From CAZKNF01 sp964554105 (GTDB lineage: Bacteria > Bacteroidota > Rhodothermia > Rhodothermales > VXPQ01): a DNA stretch of 18,431 bases. Positions 1 through 8,700 of the stretch are shown here, piece after piece. The notes beneath the pieces were generated by a model. The model saw nothing but the letters and a program-made list of their open reading frames with translations. It was not told where the DNA came from and ran no database searches. Both the position numbers and the translations under genes were made by a program. The stretch's first letter is position 1; every line of letters starts with the position of its first letter. The stretch covers positions 1 to 18,431 of the forward strand of contig CAZKNF010000066.1 in the NCBI GenBank assembly GCA_964554105.1. The letters run 5' to 3'.

Positions 1-663
1 GGTGAAAGCACGTTCCTCGTGGAGATGAACGAGGCGGCAAACATCCTGAACAATGCGTCGCCGCAGTCGCTCATCTTGCTGGATGAAGTGGGCCGCGGCA
101 CGAGCACCTTCGACGGACTGTCGATCGCCTGGGCGTTGGTCGAATACCTGCACGAGCAGCCGGACGTGGCAGCCAGGACGCTCTTCGCTACGCATTACCA
201 CGAGCTCAACGAGCTTGCCGCCCGCTATCCGCGTGTCCGCAATGCCCGCATACAGGTGGAAGAGCACGACGGTAAAGTCATCTTCCTCCGAAAAATGATT
301 CCGGGCGGCGCCGACCACTCGTTTGGCATTGAGGTGGCGCGCATGGCCGGGCTGCCGGAACCGGTGATCGATCGGGCCCGCGAGATCCTTCACCATCTGG
401 AGAGTCAGCAGCTCGTCGTCGATGAGCGCAGCGATGCTGGAGATGCCGGTGGTGACGGTGTCGTCGCGCCGACAGCCGATCCTGCGCACGTGCCGGATGC
501 CGGCGGTCCGGAGCGCTTCCAGATGTCGCTGTTCACCTCGCAGCCCGATCCCATAGCCGAAGAATTGAAAGAGAAGCTCCGCGCACTCGACACGAATCGG
601 ATGACGCCTATTCAGGCGCTACTTCACTTAACGGACATGAAGTCCCTATTAGAAGATGACTGA
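1..663 (+). CDS. mutS: DNA mismatch repair protein MutS, C-terminal part (5' end outside window)
   Basis: MutS recognises mismatches and, through its ABC-type ATPase domain, recruits MutL. The reading frame is open from base 1 and enters in the conserved STFLVEMNEAANIL segment, so the start, the mismatch-binding domains and Walker A lie upstream of the window. Visible ATPase parts are Walker B with the following signature (LILLDEVGRGTSTFDG, about bases 67-117) and the ATHYHEL H-loop. After the helix-turn-helix dimerisation region comes a Gly/Ala/Asp-rich linker. Then there is QMSLF (bases 520-534), which fits the beta-clamp binding motif at the MutS C-terminus, and a final helical segment of the kind used for tetramerisation. 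The lipid kinase gene begins 23 bp after the stop, suggesting co-transcription. The family assignment is secure. Confidence 0.97.
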   Translation, partial: GESTFLVEMNEAANILNNASPQSLILLDEVGRGTSTFDGLSIAWALVEYLHEQPDVAARTLFATHYHELNELAARYPRVRNARIQVEEHDGKVIFLRKMIPGGADHSFGIEVARMAGLPEPVIDRAREILHHLESQQLVVDERSDAGDAGGDGVVAPTADPAHVPDAGGPERFQMSLFTSQPDPIAEELKEKLRALDTNRMTPIQALLHLTDMKSLLEDD

Positions 664-686
664 GGACATGTCATCGGAAGAAGTAC

Positions 687-1595
687 ATGAGGATATGTCT
701 AATCGTTAATGAGAACGCCGGCTCGGCAAATCGGAAGGAAAGTCTGAGCGAGGCGGTCGAAGCGAGTTCCGACGTCACGTGCTGGAAGTCGACGCAAAAG
801 GGCGATGGAACCGATCTTGCCACGAAGGCAGCGAAGGAAGGATTCGACGTCGTGGCCGCCGCGGGCGGAGACGGAACGATCAACGAAGTCGCGAACGGCT
901 TGATGGCCGCGGCGACAGACGTTGCGCTCGGCATCGTCCCGCTTGGAACCGGAAACGATCTCGCACGCACACTGGACATACCCATCGATCCGCACGACGC
1001 AATTGCGCTGCTTCGCGGCGGCGAGCGGCGCCGGCTGGATCTGTTCCTGGTGGAATATCCCGACGGAACGGTGTACGGCATCAACGCTGCGACCGGCGGA
1101 TTATCGGGCGAGGTGGGCGAGGTCGTCACGTCGGAGTTAAAGGAGGACTGGGGCCCGCTCGCCTACCTTATCGGTGCGGCGTCGTTCGTGCCCGACATCC
1201 CGGAGTACGAAACCTATGTATCCTACGATGGTGCCGAGCCCGAGATGGTCCACGCCCTGAACATTATCGTAGCCAACGGCCGGACGGTGGCCGGCGGTAA
1301 GAGAGTCTCTCCGCTGTCGAATCCTGAAGACGGCCTGCTAAATGCGGTGATCGTGAAAAAAGGAACCGTCGTTGAACTCGGCGATGTCGCCGCACGCCTG
1401 GTTGCCGGCAATCTGCTCGGCAGTCCAATCGTAACCCATCGAACGGTTCGCTCTCTTCGCATAGACTCACGTCCGGGGATGTCGCTGAGCGTGGACGGTG
1501 AGGTGATCACGAACGAGCCAGTTACGATCTCCGTCCGTGAGGCCGCATTGAACGTCGTCGTCGGAGCGAAATACCATCCCGAAATTGAGCCGTAG
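687..1595 (+). CDS. YegS/DAGK-type lipid kinase
   Basis: The product is a 302-residue member of the diacylglycerol kinase catalytic-domain superfamily (YegS, DgkB, sphingosine-kinase-like), which phosphorylates a lipid hydroxyl with ATP at the membrane surface. Diagnostic motifs are the nucleotide-binding GGDGTINEV (residues 60-68) and PLGTGNDLAR (85-94), followed by the beta-sandwich C-terminal domain ending with LSVDGEV and TISVREAALNVVV. The length is normal for the family. The ATG lies 23 bp after the mutS stop, with a weak GGAAG about six bases upstream. No transmembrane segment is seen, as expected for a soluble YegS-type enzyme. The substrate (diacylglycerol or another lipid) cannot be read from the sequence, so I give no symbol. 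Confidence 0.92.
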   Translation: MRICLIVNENAGSANRKESLSEAVEASSDVTCWKSTQKGDGTDLATKAAKEGFDVVAAAGGDGTINEVANGLMAAATDVALGIVPLGTGNDLARTLDIPIDPHDAIALLRGGERRRLDLFLVEYPDGTVYGINAATGGLSGEVGEVVTSELKEDWGPLAYLIGAASFVPDIPEYETYVSYDGAEPEMVHALNIIVANGRTVAGGKRVSPLSNPEDGLLNAVIVKKGTVVELGDVAARLVAGNLLGSPIVTHRTVRSLRIDSRPGMSLSVDGEVITNEPVTISVREAALNVVVGAKYHPEIEP

Positions 1596-1619
1596 CGACG
1601 TTCGAAACCGGGTCGACGG

Positions 1620-1691
1620 GCTGATGGCTTAATGGGCTTGTGGATTGATGGGCTGATGGATTGATGGCCTGAGGGCTGACGGGCCGACCGG
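1620..1691 (+). repeat. Degenerate 8-bp tandem repeat, about nine units
   Basis: Between two convergent genes, nine consecutive 8-bp units can be laid out without gaps: GCTGATGG, CTTAATGG, GCTTGTGG, ATTGATGG, GCTGATGG, ATTGATGG, CCTGAGGG, CTGACGGG, CCGACCGG. The core consensus is roughly NYTGATGG, and the last three units are the most diverged. The unit length is not a multiple of three and both neighbouring stop codons lie outside the array, so it is non-coding. I do not recognise a named family. It may be a simple slippage-derived array. Confidence 0.8.
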
Positions 1692-1710
1692 ACGGCGATT
1701 GGTGGCCCGA

Positions 1711-3051
1711 TCACCGCGACCGCAGTTGCACGTCACGCAGGTCACGCATGAACGCAAATCGGACCAGGCTGATGCCCTCCGTCCCAAGGCCGACCAGAAC
1801 ACGGAGGTCGAAACCGGTGCGATTTTCTCTGTAGAGATCAAATCCTGCCGTGATGCTGGGACGAAGCGGATAGCTCTCGCGGCCGCGTTCGAGGTCGCCC
1901 GTAAACGTGATCTCCGCCGCAAATTGATCGAAGAGGTCCTCGTAGACACTGCCGGCACCGACGGCAAGGAGCCCGTCGAGACGCAGAAGGCCATAAGCGT
2001 CGACGAGCGGATAGATGTATTCTACGTTTAGCGCCAAAAGGTCAGGGCCGAAGAAGCGATCCCACGAATAGCCGGGAAGCACCCGACCGTGCAGAGAGGG
2101 GAGAAGGTAAAATGGGATCGGAGTTGTGCCTCGCTGGTCCGTCAATACCGTCACACCTCGCAGCGCTATGATACCGGAGAGCACGGGTATGAATCCGTAC
2201 AGGTGGATCTCGTGCTGGTCGAACTCGAGACCATTCGGCGAGCCGAAGGTGAAACGCTGCAGAGAGCCCTGGAAAAGCAGACCGCTCCGTGGCCGCACCG
2301 GACGGTCGAGCATGTCGATGCCCGCAACGAGTCCGTACGAAGCGCCTTCCTGAACCCCGTCCGACGGACCGACCGTAGCGAACTCCAGATTTTGCAGCGA
2401 CTCAGAATCGAGCCTGCCGATTGCCCCGTCATCCCAATCCCGGAATTGCTTCGATTCGTGACGGATGTACTTCACGAACGGCTGGAACAGCAGCGTACGA
2501 TTCAGCGGCTGGAAGCCAAGGCGAAGCTCGCCCTCGAGCCGCACCTTTTCGACTGCGACCTTGTTTCCGGAGCGCGAGGCCGGACCAAGTCCGGAAAACC
2601 ACTGGCGCCCCGCCGTCTCGTAATAGATATTGGCTAGTCCGAAGAGCGGATCCGTGAATGCATCTTTCGCAAAGTACGTCGCCGTATACCGGCCGCGGTG
2701 CTGCCCGGGCACCGCCGTCAGGAGAAGACGTCCCCGCGTCATGAACAGATTGCGGATCTCATAGCCGACGCCGGCCGCGAATCCGGAGCTGCGCGACCAG
2801 AGCGGACTGGGGTATACCTTGAAGGACGTGCGTATTCCGGGGCGGGGCAACGTCGTGTCCGCGCCTGCAAACCTGGTCTCCGCGTCGGCGAATCTCGCGT
2901 CGGCCCCGGCGACCATTGCCGCCTCGCCGACAGGCCGTGTCTCACGCTCCAGCACAGCCGCAGACTGCCCGAAGGAGGAGGATAGCCCCACAGGCAGCAC
3001 GGCGCACAAGAAGAGGACTGTCCGGCAGAGTAGTTTCAAGGATGTATGCAA
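1711..3051 (-). CDS. Omp85-like outer-membrane beta-barrel protein (surface antigen/BamA C-terminal domain type) without visible POTRA
   Basis: The product has 446 residues, with a signal peptide at about 1-29 (hydrophobic core TVLFLCAVLPVGL). A low-complexity stretch with a seven-residue repeat follows (45-68), then a long series of alternating strands from about residue 70 to the end. Residues 318-349 resemble the conserved segment of Omp85/surface-antigen barrels, in which an L-P-S-L-x-G start leads to a G-Y, then FGPDLLALNVEYIYPL. The segment MLDRPVRPRSG (247-257) resembles the barrel hairpin DTRDNPxxPxxG. There is no room for POTRA repeats. The start is TTG at 3051: an in-frame stop lies three codons upstream, and the next Met is beyond the signal peptide. 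The gene is divergent from purD. The barrel call is strong; Omp85 membership is motif-based inference. Confidence 0.75.
   Translation of the reverse strand: MHTSLKLLCRTVLFLCAVLPVGLSSSFGQSAAVLERETRPVGEAAMVAGADARFADAETRFAGADTTLPRPGIRTSFKVYPSPLWSRSSGFAAGVGYEIRNLFMTRGRLLLTAVPGQHRGRYTATYFAKDAFTDPLFGLANIYYETAGRQWFSGLGPASRSGNKVAVEKVRLEGELRLGFQPLNRTLLFQPFVKYIRHESKQFRDWDDGAIGRLDSESLQNLEFATVGPSDGVQEGASYGLVAGIDMLDRPVRPRSGLLFQGSLQRFTFGSPNGLEFDQHEIHLYGFIPVLSGIIALRGVTVLTDQRGTTPIPFYLLPSLHGRVLPGYSWDRFFGPDLLALNVEYIYPLVDAYGLLRLDGLLAVGAGSVYEDLFDQFAAEITFTGDLERGRESYPLRPSITAGFDLYRENRTGFDLRVLVGLGTEGISLVRFAFMRDLRDVQLRSR
2848..2919 (-). repeat. In-frame 21-bp tandem repeat coding (A/T)RFA-x-A(D/E) heptads
   Basis: Residues 45-68 of the barrel protein read as AMVAGAD, ARFADAE, TRFAGAD and TTL: three seven-residue units plus a partial fourth. 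The DNA shows a matching 21-bp periodicity. The repeat lies between the signal peptide and the first predicted barrel strand, so it should be an exposed periplasmic N-terminal tail. Confidence 0.7.
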
Positions 3052-3128
3052 CGTAGCTTAATAGAAAGGGATGCGCGATGATCGTCCGTCCCGTTACGCT
3101 CCTGTGCGGCACAAGTTAGACAAAATTG

Positions 3129-4421
3129 ATGTCCATGAGAATACTTGTCATCGGTAGCGGAGGGCGTGAACACGCCATCTCGTGGTTTTTAACTCGAAGC
3201 GCCGAAGCAGTCGAGATCTTCATCGCACCAGGCAACGCCGGCACGGCCGAACTCGGTACCAATGTCGACATCGACGCGGGGGACATCGACGCCTTGCTCG
3301 ATTTCGCCCGCAGCAACGAAATCGACCTGACCATCGTCGGACCCGAGAAGCCGCTCGTTCGCGGCATCGTCGACCGGTTCGAGAAGCACGGAGTCCCGAT
3401 CGTCGGCCCATCGGCTGCTGCCGCCCGCCTCGAAGGCAGCAAGGCGTTTTCGAAGACGTTCATGGCGCGCCACGGGATTCCGACGGCGGCCCACCGGACG
3501 TTCGAGGAGGATCAGGTCGACGAGGCCCTGGCGCACGTCGACGAAGTGGGAGCGCCGGTCGTCGTGAAGGCAAGCGGCCTGGCGGCGGGCAAAGGCGCGA
3601 TCGTGTGCGACACCAAGCAAGACGCCCGCGACGCGGTCACACGTATCCTGCGTAATCGGGAGTTCGGCGCAGCGGGCAAAGAGGTCGTGATCGAGTCGTT
3701 CATGGAAGGCGAGGAGGTCAGCGTCTTCGCCTTCACCGACGGCCGCAATTACGTGCTCCTGCCTTCCGCACAGGATCATAAGCGGATCGGCGAAGGCGAC
3801 ACCGGACCGAACACCGGCGGGATGGGAGCCTATGCGCCGGCGCCGCTGATGACGAACGACCTGCTGGAGCGTGTGCGCGCGGAGATCATCGAACCCACGC
3901 TCGCGGGAATGGAGCAGGATGGACAACCGTATCGCGGCGTGCTCTACTGCGGATTGATGATCACCGCGGAGGGCCCGATGGTCGTTGAGTATAATTGCAG
4001 GCTCGGCGACCCCGAGGCGCAGGTCGTGCTGCCTCTGATCGCGAACGATCCGGTCGAACTATTCGAAGCCGTCGCCAGGCGGCGCCTCGGTCCGGTGAAG
4101 CTCGAGTACCGCACGGGCGCAGCCGCATGCATCGTGTCGGCGTCCGGCGGCTATCCCGGTACGTACGAAACCGGACGACGGATCGATGGTCTCGACGAGG
4201 CCTCGACGGTCGACGGCGTCATCGTCTTTCATGCCGGAACGAAACGCGACGAGGATGGATCGATCGTGACCGCCGGCGGACGCGTGCTGGGGATTACCGC
4301 CACCGGCGATACGCTCGGCGAGGCGCTCGACCGGGCCTACGCCGCTGCGGATCGGATTCAGTTCGAGGGCGTTCAGTTTCGCCGGGATATCGGCCGGAAG
4401 GGCATCGCCCGCTCCACATAA
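3129..4421 (+). CDS. purD: Phosphoribosylamine--glycine ligase (GAR synthetase)
   Basis: PurD joins glycine to 5-phosphoribosylamine with ATP, the second step of purine synthesis, in the cytoplasm. The 430-residue product is full length for the family. It begins with the PurD N-terminal signature GSGGREHA (9-16). It contains the ATP-grasp motifs KASGLAAGKGA (147-157), DTGPNTGGMGAYAPAP (224-239) and the metal/ATP-binding EYNCRLGDPEAQVVLPL (from 287), followed by the C-terminal domain. Three starts are close together: TTG 3126, ATG 3129 and ATG 3135. I chose 3129, but 3135 (MRILVIGSGG) matches the usual family start equally well. There is no clear Shine-Dalgarno. The gene is divergent from the barrel gene across a 77-bp gap. 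Confidence 0.97.
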   Translation: MSMRILVIGSGGREHAISWFLTRSAEAVEIFIAPGNAGTAELGTNVDIDAGDIDALLDFARSNEIDLTIVGPEKPLVRGIVDRFEKHGVPIVGPSAAAARLEGSKAFSKTFMARHGIPTAAHRTFEEDQVDEALAHVDEVGAPVVVKASGLAAGKGAIVCDTKQDARDAVTRILRNREFGAAGKEVVIESFMEGEEVSVFAFTDGRNYVLLPSAQDHKRIGEGDTGPNTGGMGAYAPAPLMTNDLLERVRAEIIEPTLAGMEQDGQPYRGVLYCGLMITAEGPMVVEYNCRLGDPEAQVVLPLIANDPVELFEAVARRRLGPVKLEYRTGAAACIVSASGGYPGTYETGRRIDGLDEASTVDGVIVFHAGTKRDEDGSIVTAGGRVLGITATGDTLGEALDRAYAAADRIQFEGVQFRRDIGRKGIARST

Positions 4422-4466
4422 GATCTCCTGCTCCACATTAGATTGCCCCTCCACGTGAGATCGCCG
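4412..4466 (+). repeat. Three tandem 18-19 bp repeats across the purD stop codon
   Basis: Three imperfect copies start at 4412 (CTCCACATAAGATCTCCTG), 4431 (CTCCACATTAGATTGCCC) and 4449 (CTCCACGTGAGATCGCCG). The consensus is about CTCCACRTNAGATYKCCS. The first copy contains the purD stop codon (TAA, 4419-4421); the other two fill most of the 55-bp gap before the next gene. The end of purD just upstream (GGCATCGCCCG) resembles the tail of the unit and may be a decayed partial copy. Confidence 0.75.
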
Positions 4467-4476
4467 CCACCAGCCG

Positions 4477-5532
4477 ATGGATCAACCGCATTCGATGGCG
4501 TCCTCCTCCCGTCTGATCTCCTCCGGCGATTTTGATCCGGTCAGCGTTGCCGGTTCTGTCACCCTTCTCTTCGTCGCCGTGACGATGGCGGCCTGCAGTC
4601 CGTTCGGGGGCGTCGCACGGGACCAGCAGGATGCGTCGCTCGCCACCGCGGAGACGGCATTCCATCCAACAGACACCCTGCAGCTCGAGCTCGTCACCGG
4701 TACTACCTTCAATGAGGCACGAGCTGCAGCCGTCGATCCGTTCGGCGTGATCTACGTCGCAGATGCGGGCGATCACGTCGTGGTGAAGCTCAGCTCGACC
4801 GGAGCGTTCGAGGCGCGGCTCGGCGGACCCGGCTCGCGCGAGGGCGAATTTGACGAGCCGACCGGCGTAGAGGCCACGAACGGACTCGTGCTCTTCGTCG
4901 CCGACGCCAACAATCGCCGAATCCAGCGATTCTCGAGGTCGAATGCGTACCTCGGAGCCATCCCGCTGGTCGAGGACGGTCGGGCAACTCCGAATTCCCG
5001 CGTCACGTATCGACGCGACGACGGTGATGTGAACGGCTTTAACACCGGGCGGCCGATATCGGTCGCCTCATCAGATTCGAAGGAGATCTATGCCATCGAT
5101 TCCGACCGAAATGTAGTGCTTAAGTGGGATGCGGACCTCCGGCTCGTCGACGTAATCGGGGATGTCGGTGCGGGTCGTGGCTCAATTGCCGAGCCGATCG
5201 ATCTGGCGCTCGGACCGGATTCCCAGGTGTATGTCGCCGACCGCGGACGGCGCGGCATCGTCGTGTTCGACCAGTACGGAAGTCACGTCCGCACGCTGGG
5301 TGAAGGGCGACTCACCGACTTGCGCGCGGTGGCCGTCGGCGACGAAGCCGTCTTCGTCGGCCGCTCGAGCGATGTCGTCGTGTACAGTCGCAACGGCACC
5401 TTCCTTGGCGTGGTCGAGGTCCTGTTGGATGAGCCCGTCGTCGATCTGACGCTCGCAAACCGGCGAACGCTGTTCGTGCTGACGCCGACGCATCTCTATC
5501 GCACCTCGGTGCCCTTCCACTTCGAGCGCTGA
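4477..5532 (+). CDS. NHL-repeat beta-propeller lipoprotein
   Basis: The product has 351 residues. A hydrophobic segment (about 24-39) ends in MAAC, with the Cys at residue 40, which fits a lipobox, so the mature protein is probably lipid-anchored in the envelope. The rest consists of recurring NHL-type blades. Examples are GGPGSREGEFDEPTGV (from 116) with VADANNRRIQRFS (from 141), a less regular IDSDRNVVLKWD, and VADRGRRGIVVFDQYG (from 253). About five or six blades are visible. NHL/six-bladed propellers usually bind proteins or ligands and have no fixed reaction. The N-terminal region before the hydrophobic stretch is unusually long and contains two Asp, so the true start may lie downstream, such as Met7. 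A 205-bp gap separates it from the large outer-membrane gene. Confidence 0.8.
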   Translation: MDQPHSMASSSRLISSGDFDPVSVAGSVTLLFVAVTMAACSPFGGVARDQQDASLATAETAFHPTDTLQLELVTGTTFNEARAAAVDPFGVIYVADAGDHVVVKLSSTGAFEARLGGPGSREGEFDEPTGVEATNGLVLFVADANNRRIQRFSRSNAYLGAIPLVEDGRATPNSRVTYRRDDGDVNGFNTGRPISVASSDSKEIYAIDSDRNVVLKWDADLRLVDVIGDVGAGRGSIAEPIDLALGPDSQVYVADRGRRGIVVFDQYGSHVRTLGEGRLTDLRAVAVGDEAVFVGRSSDVVVYSRNGTFLGVVEVLLDEPVVDLTLANRRTLFVLTPTHLYRTSVPFHFER

Positions 5533-5544
5533 GTACCACGACCT

Positions 5545-5565
5545 CGAGGCCCGGCTGCAGCCTCG
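5545..5565 (+). other. Small hairpin after the NHL lipoprotein gene
   Basis: CGAGGC (5545-5550) and GCCTCG (5560-5565) form a 6-bp stem with a 9-base loop, 12 bases after the lipoprotein stop. No T-run follows, so termination is only a possibility. The rest of the 5533-5737 gap holds nothing I can name. Confidence 0.3.
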
Positions 5566-5737
5566 GCGACGCGCAGCTGTATCGAGCCTGTGAAACACGC
5601 TCCTGCGTTTCCAGTACCTTCGATACTCGAATCCATCCCGAGCCTATCGGTCAGCCAACCTGCCTTTCGCTACGAGCTTTTCGCAGCAGATTCAATGATC
5701 CTGTCCACATCGGGTCCGGAGTCCACCGATCCGGCTG

Positions 5738-8700
5738 ATGATCTCACGGCTCGTCTTTTCGCTCATCATTTTTGGTACGCTCTCGTGCGGTGCGCTTAGC
5801 GCAGACGCGCAGGAGCGCGGCGACATCGTTCATCGCGATACGCTGTCCGGGGCGCAGCCGCAACCGTTTTCGCTGCGTGCGCTAATCGTTCCGGGTTCAG
5901 AGCGCATTCTCGTCGACAGCGTCCGCGTCGACACGTCCCGATATCGCATCCAGTACCGTTACGGAAGGCTCTGGATCGATGAGCTTGCCGATACATCAGA
6001 CGTCGTCGCAGAGTACCGTACGTTTCCGTTCGAGCTGGAGGATGTGTACCGGATGCGTACGATCACGGATACGGCGTGGGCAGAGCCGTCGGACGTACGC
6101 ACGGACGCGCTGCCGGAGACCGCCGACGATCCGTTCGCCGTATCGGGTCTGACCCATAGCGGATCGATTACGCGGGGAATACTCGCAGGCAACAATCGCG
6201 ACGTCACGGTCGAATCGGGCCTGCGGCTGGAGCTCTCCGGCGAGATCGCCGACAACGTCCACGTGCAGGCCGCACTGACGGACGAAAATACGCCGATCCT
6301 TCCGGAAGGCACGACGCAGCGCATCGAGGAATTCGACCGCGTCTTCATCGGAATCGAGGCGCCCTACGGCACCGCGCAGCTCGGCGATTTCGATCTTCAG
6401 TTCGCAGCGACCGAATTCGCCCGCTTCTCACGCAAGCTGCAGGGGGCGTCGTTCACCGTCGATCCGCAGGCGGCGAACGTCCCGAATCTGGCACAGGGCG
6501 TCGTCACGGTCGCGGGTGCGACGTCCCGCGGTGTCTATCGCTCGCAGCGTCTCGAGCCGATCGACGGCGTGCAGGGTCCGTATCGTCTCGAAGGGAACCA
6601 GGCCGAACGGTTCATCCTGGTCGTTCCGGGGTCGGAGACGGTCTATGTGGATGGACAACAGCTGGTGCGCGGCGAAACGAACGATTACACGATCGATTAC
6701 GCTACTGCGGAGATCCAATTCACGCCGTCCATAATCGTAACGGACGACTTGCGCATTCGCGTCGAATTCCAGTATACGACCAATCAGTTCACCCGATCAC
6801 TCATCGCCTCGGAGGCCGAAACTCGTTTCTGGACGTCGGACGAAGGGACCTCTCGCGCCCGGTTCGGCGCCTCGTTTCTGCGCGAGGCCGACAGCCGCGA
6901 ATTCGGTCAGGAGTTCGGCTTCGGCCGCGAAGATTCGCTCGCGCTGGTAAATGCCGGCGACGATCTCGCTGCAACCGGCGGCGCCGAGCAGGTGGAATTC
7001 GATCCGGAAGCGTCATTCGTTCAGTATCTGAGGGAGGCGATCGTTCAACCCGACGGCAGCGTCGATACGATTTATGCCGCCGTCGATCAGCGGCCGCCCG
7101 ATACCGTCGCCGTCTACCGCGTCCAGTTCAGCCGCGTCGGTGAAGGTCTCGGAAGCTACGAGCGTGTGGGCCGCGCGGTCAACGGCATCCTCTACGAATT
7201 CAGGGGAGAAGGCCAGGGGGAATACCTCCCGATCCGAATCCTGCCTAGTCCGAAGCAGCAGCAGCTGCTCGATTTTCACGGCGGCCTCGAACCGTTGCGG
7301 GGCGTCGAAATATTCGGCGAATGGGCCCGTTCAATGTTGGATGCAAATCGGCTTTCACCCCTCGACGCTGATGACGATCAGGGAAATGCGTACCTGATGG
7401 GCGTGCGTCTGACGGAGATGCCGGTCGGGCCGATGCGCGTCACGGGCGAAATCCGACGGCGATTCACGGCCGCCACGTTCGAGTCGTTTGATCGGATTCG
7501 ACCCATCGAGTTCGATCGGCGCTGGAATCTGCTCGATCGATCCATCACGGCAACAGGTGGGGTGCTCGATGCGGGAGATGAACGTATCGACGAAGGGAAT
7601 CTGCGCCTCGACGTGACGGCTGCAACGAATCTCAGAGCCGAAATCGGCCGCCTCGAACTCGGTTCGACGTTCGAGGGCGTTCGTCGCGCAGGATTCTTCG
7701 AAATGGGCGAAGACGGTCTGCCGCTTCTGGACTATCGGATCGAGCAGGTCGACAGCCGCGACGGCATCGCGGAGGAAGATGGACGCTGGCTGCGCCAGCT
7801 CGGCACCGTCCGGTATCCAACCCTAGAAGGCCGCCTGTCGCCGCGCCTGCAGATCGAACACGAACGACGACGTCAACGGGTCATCGGAACGGACAGCCTG
7901 TCGGAGGGCTCGTTCCATTTCGTAGAGGTGCGTCCCGGCGTAGCATGGGAGACCGGGGATGTCGAGCTCGACGGATTCGTGGAGTACCGGAACGAGAGCG
8001 ACTGGATCGACGGGACCATCGACGATGCCGCACGATCGTGGACGGCCCAGACGGCGTTCGGCTATGCGCCCTCGTCGACGTTCGACGTGCAGGGCAGCGT
8101 CGGATACCGTAACCGCCGGTTCACCGAAAGATTTCGCATCGACCAGCAGCGCGAAGACGTGGAATCACTGATCCTTCGATGGAATACGAAGTATCAGCCG
8201 CTCCAGGAGGCCGTTCAGATCAACTGGATGTACGAAGGCCTGTCGGAGCGAACGCCGACGCTGCAGGAAATCTATGTGCGCACCGGACCCGAAATCGGCC
8301 AATACGTCTGGGTGGATACGGACGGCGACGGCGTCGTCGAGATCGACGAATTCGTGCCGGAAAGCCTGCCGAACGAGGGGAACTACGTCAAGACGTTTGT
8401 GCCATCCGACGAGCTCATTCCCGTCGTGAACGTACAAACCCGGCTGCGGCTCGAGCTGGATCCGGCGAAACTCTGGCGCGACGCGGAGTCTACCTGGCGC
8501 AGGCGACTCGCACTCGTCACGAGCCGAACCATCGTCGAGATCCGCGAAAAAACGCGCGACCCGAACATCACCGCCGTCTATCTCCTGGATCTGAGCCGCT
8601 TTCGCCGTCCGCAGCAGACGTTGAACGGCCGCCTGCGCCTGTCTCAGGACTTTTTCTTCTTTCGCGGCAGGCCCGATTACGGCCTCGACGTGTCGTTCAA

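Noticed and set aside
1620..1691. The 8-bp array as a CRISPR or integration site
   Set aside because: There are no unique spacers, the units are far too short, and there is no cas or integrase gene.
3052..3128. Bacteroidota -7 element (CAATTTTG on the minus strand, near 3121-3128) for the barrel gene
   Set aside because: It has one mismatch, but I found no TTG at the right distance upstream, and it abuts the purD start, so I could not support it.
3189..3926. Long open frame on the minus strand (245 codons) inside purD
   Set aside because: It is wholly antisense to a complete, motif-verified purD. The product shows no domain, and such frames are common opposite GC-rich genes.
5590..5799. 69-codon frame between the lipoprotein and large surface protein genes
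   Set aside because: It runs into the signal-peptide region of the large gene in another frame and has no protein-like features.
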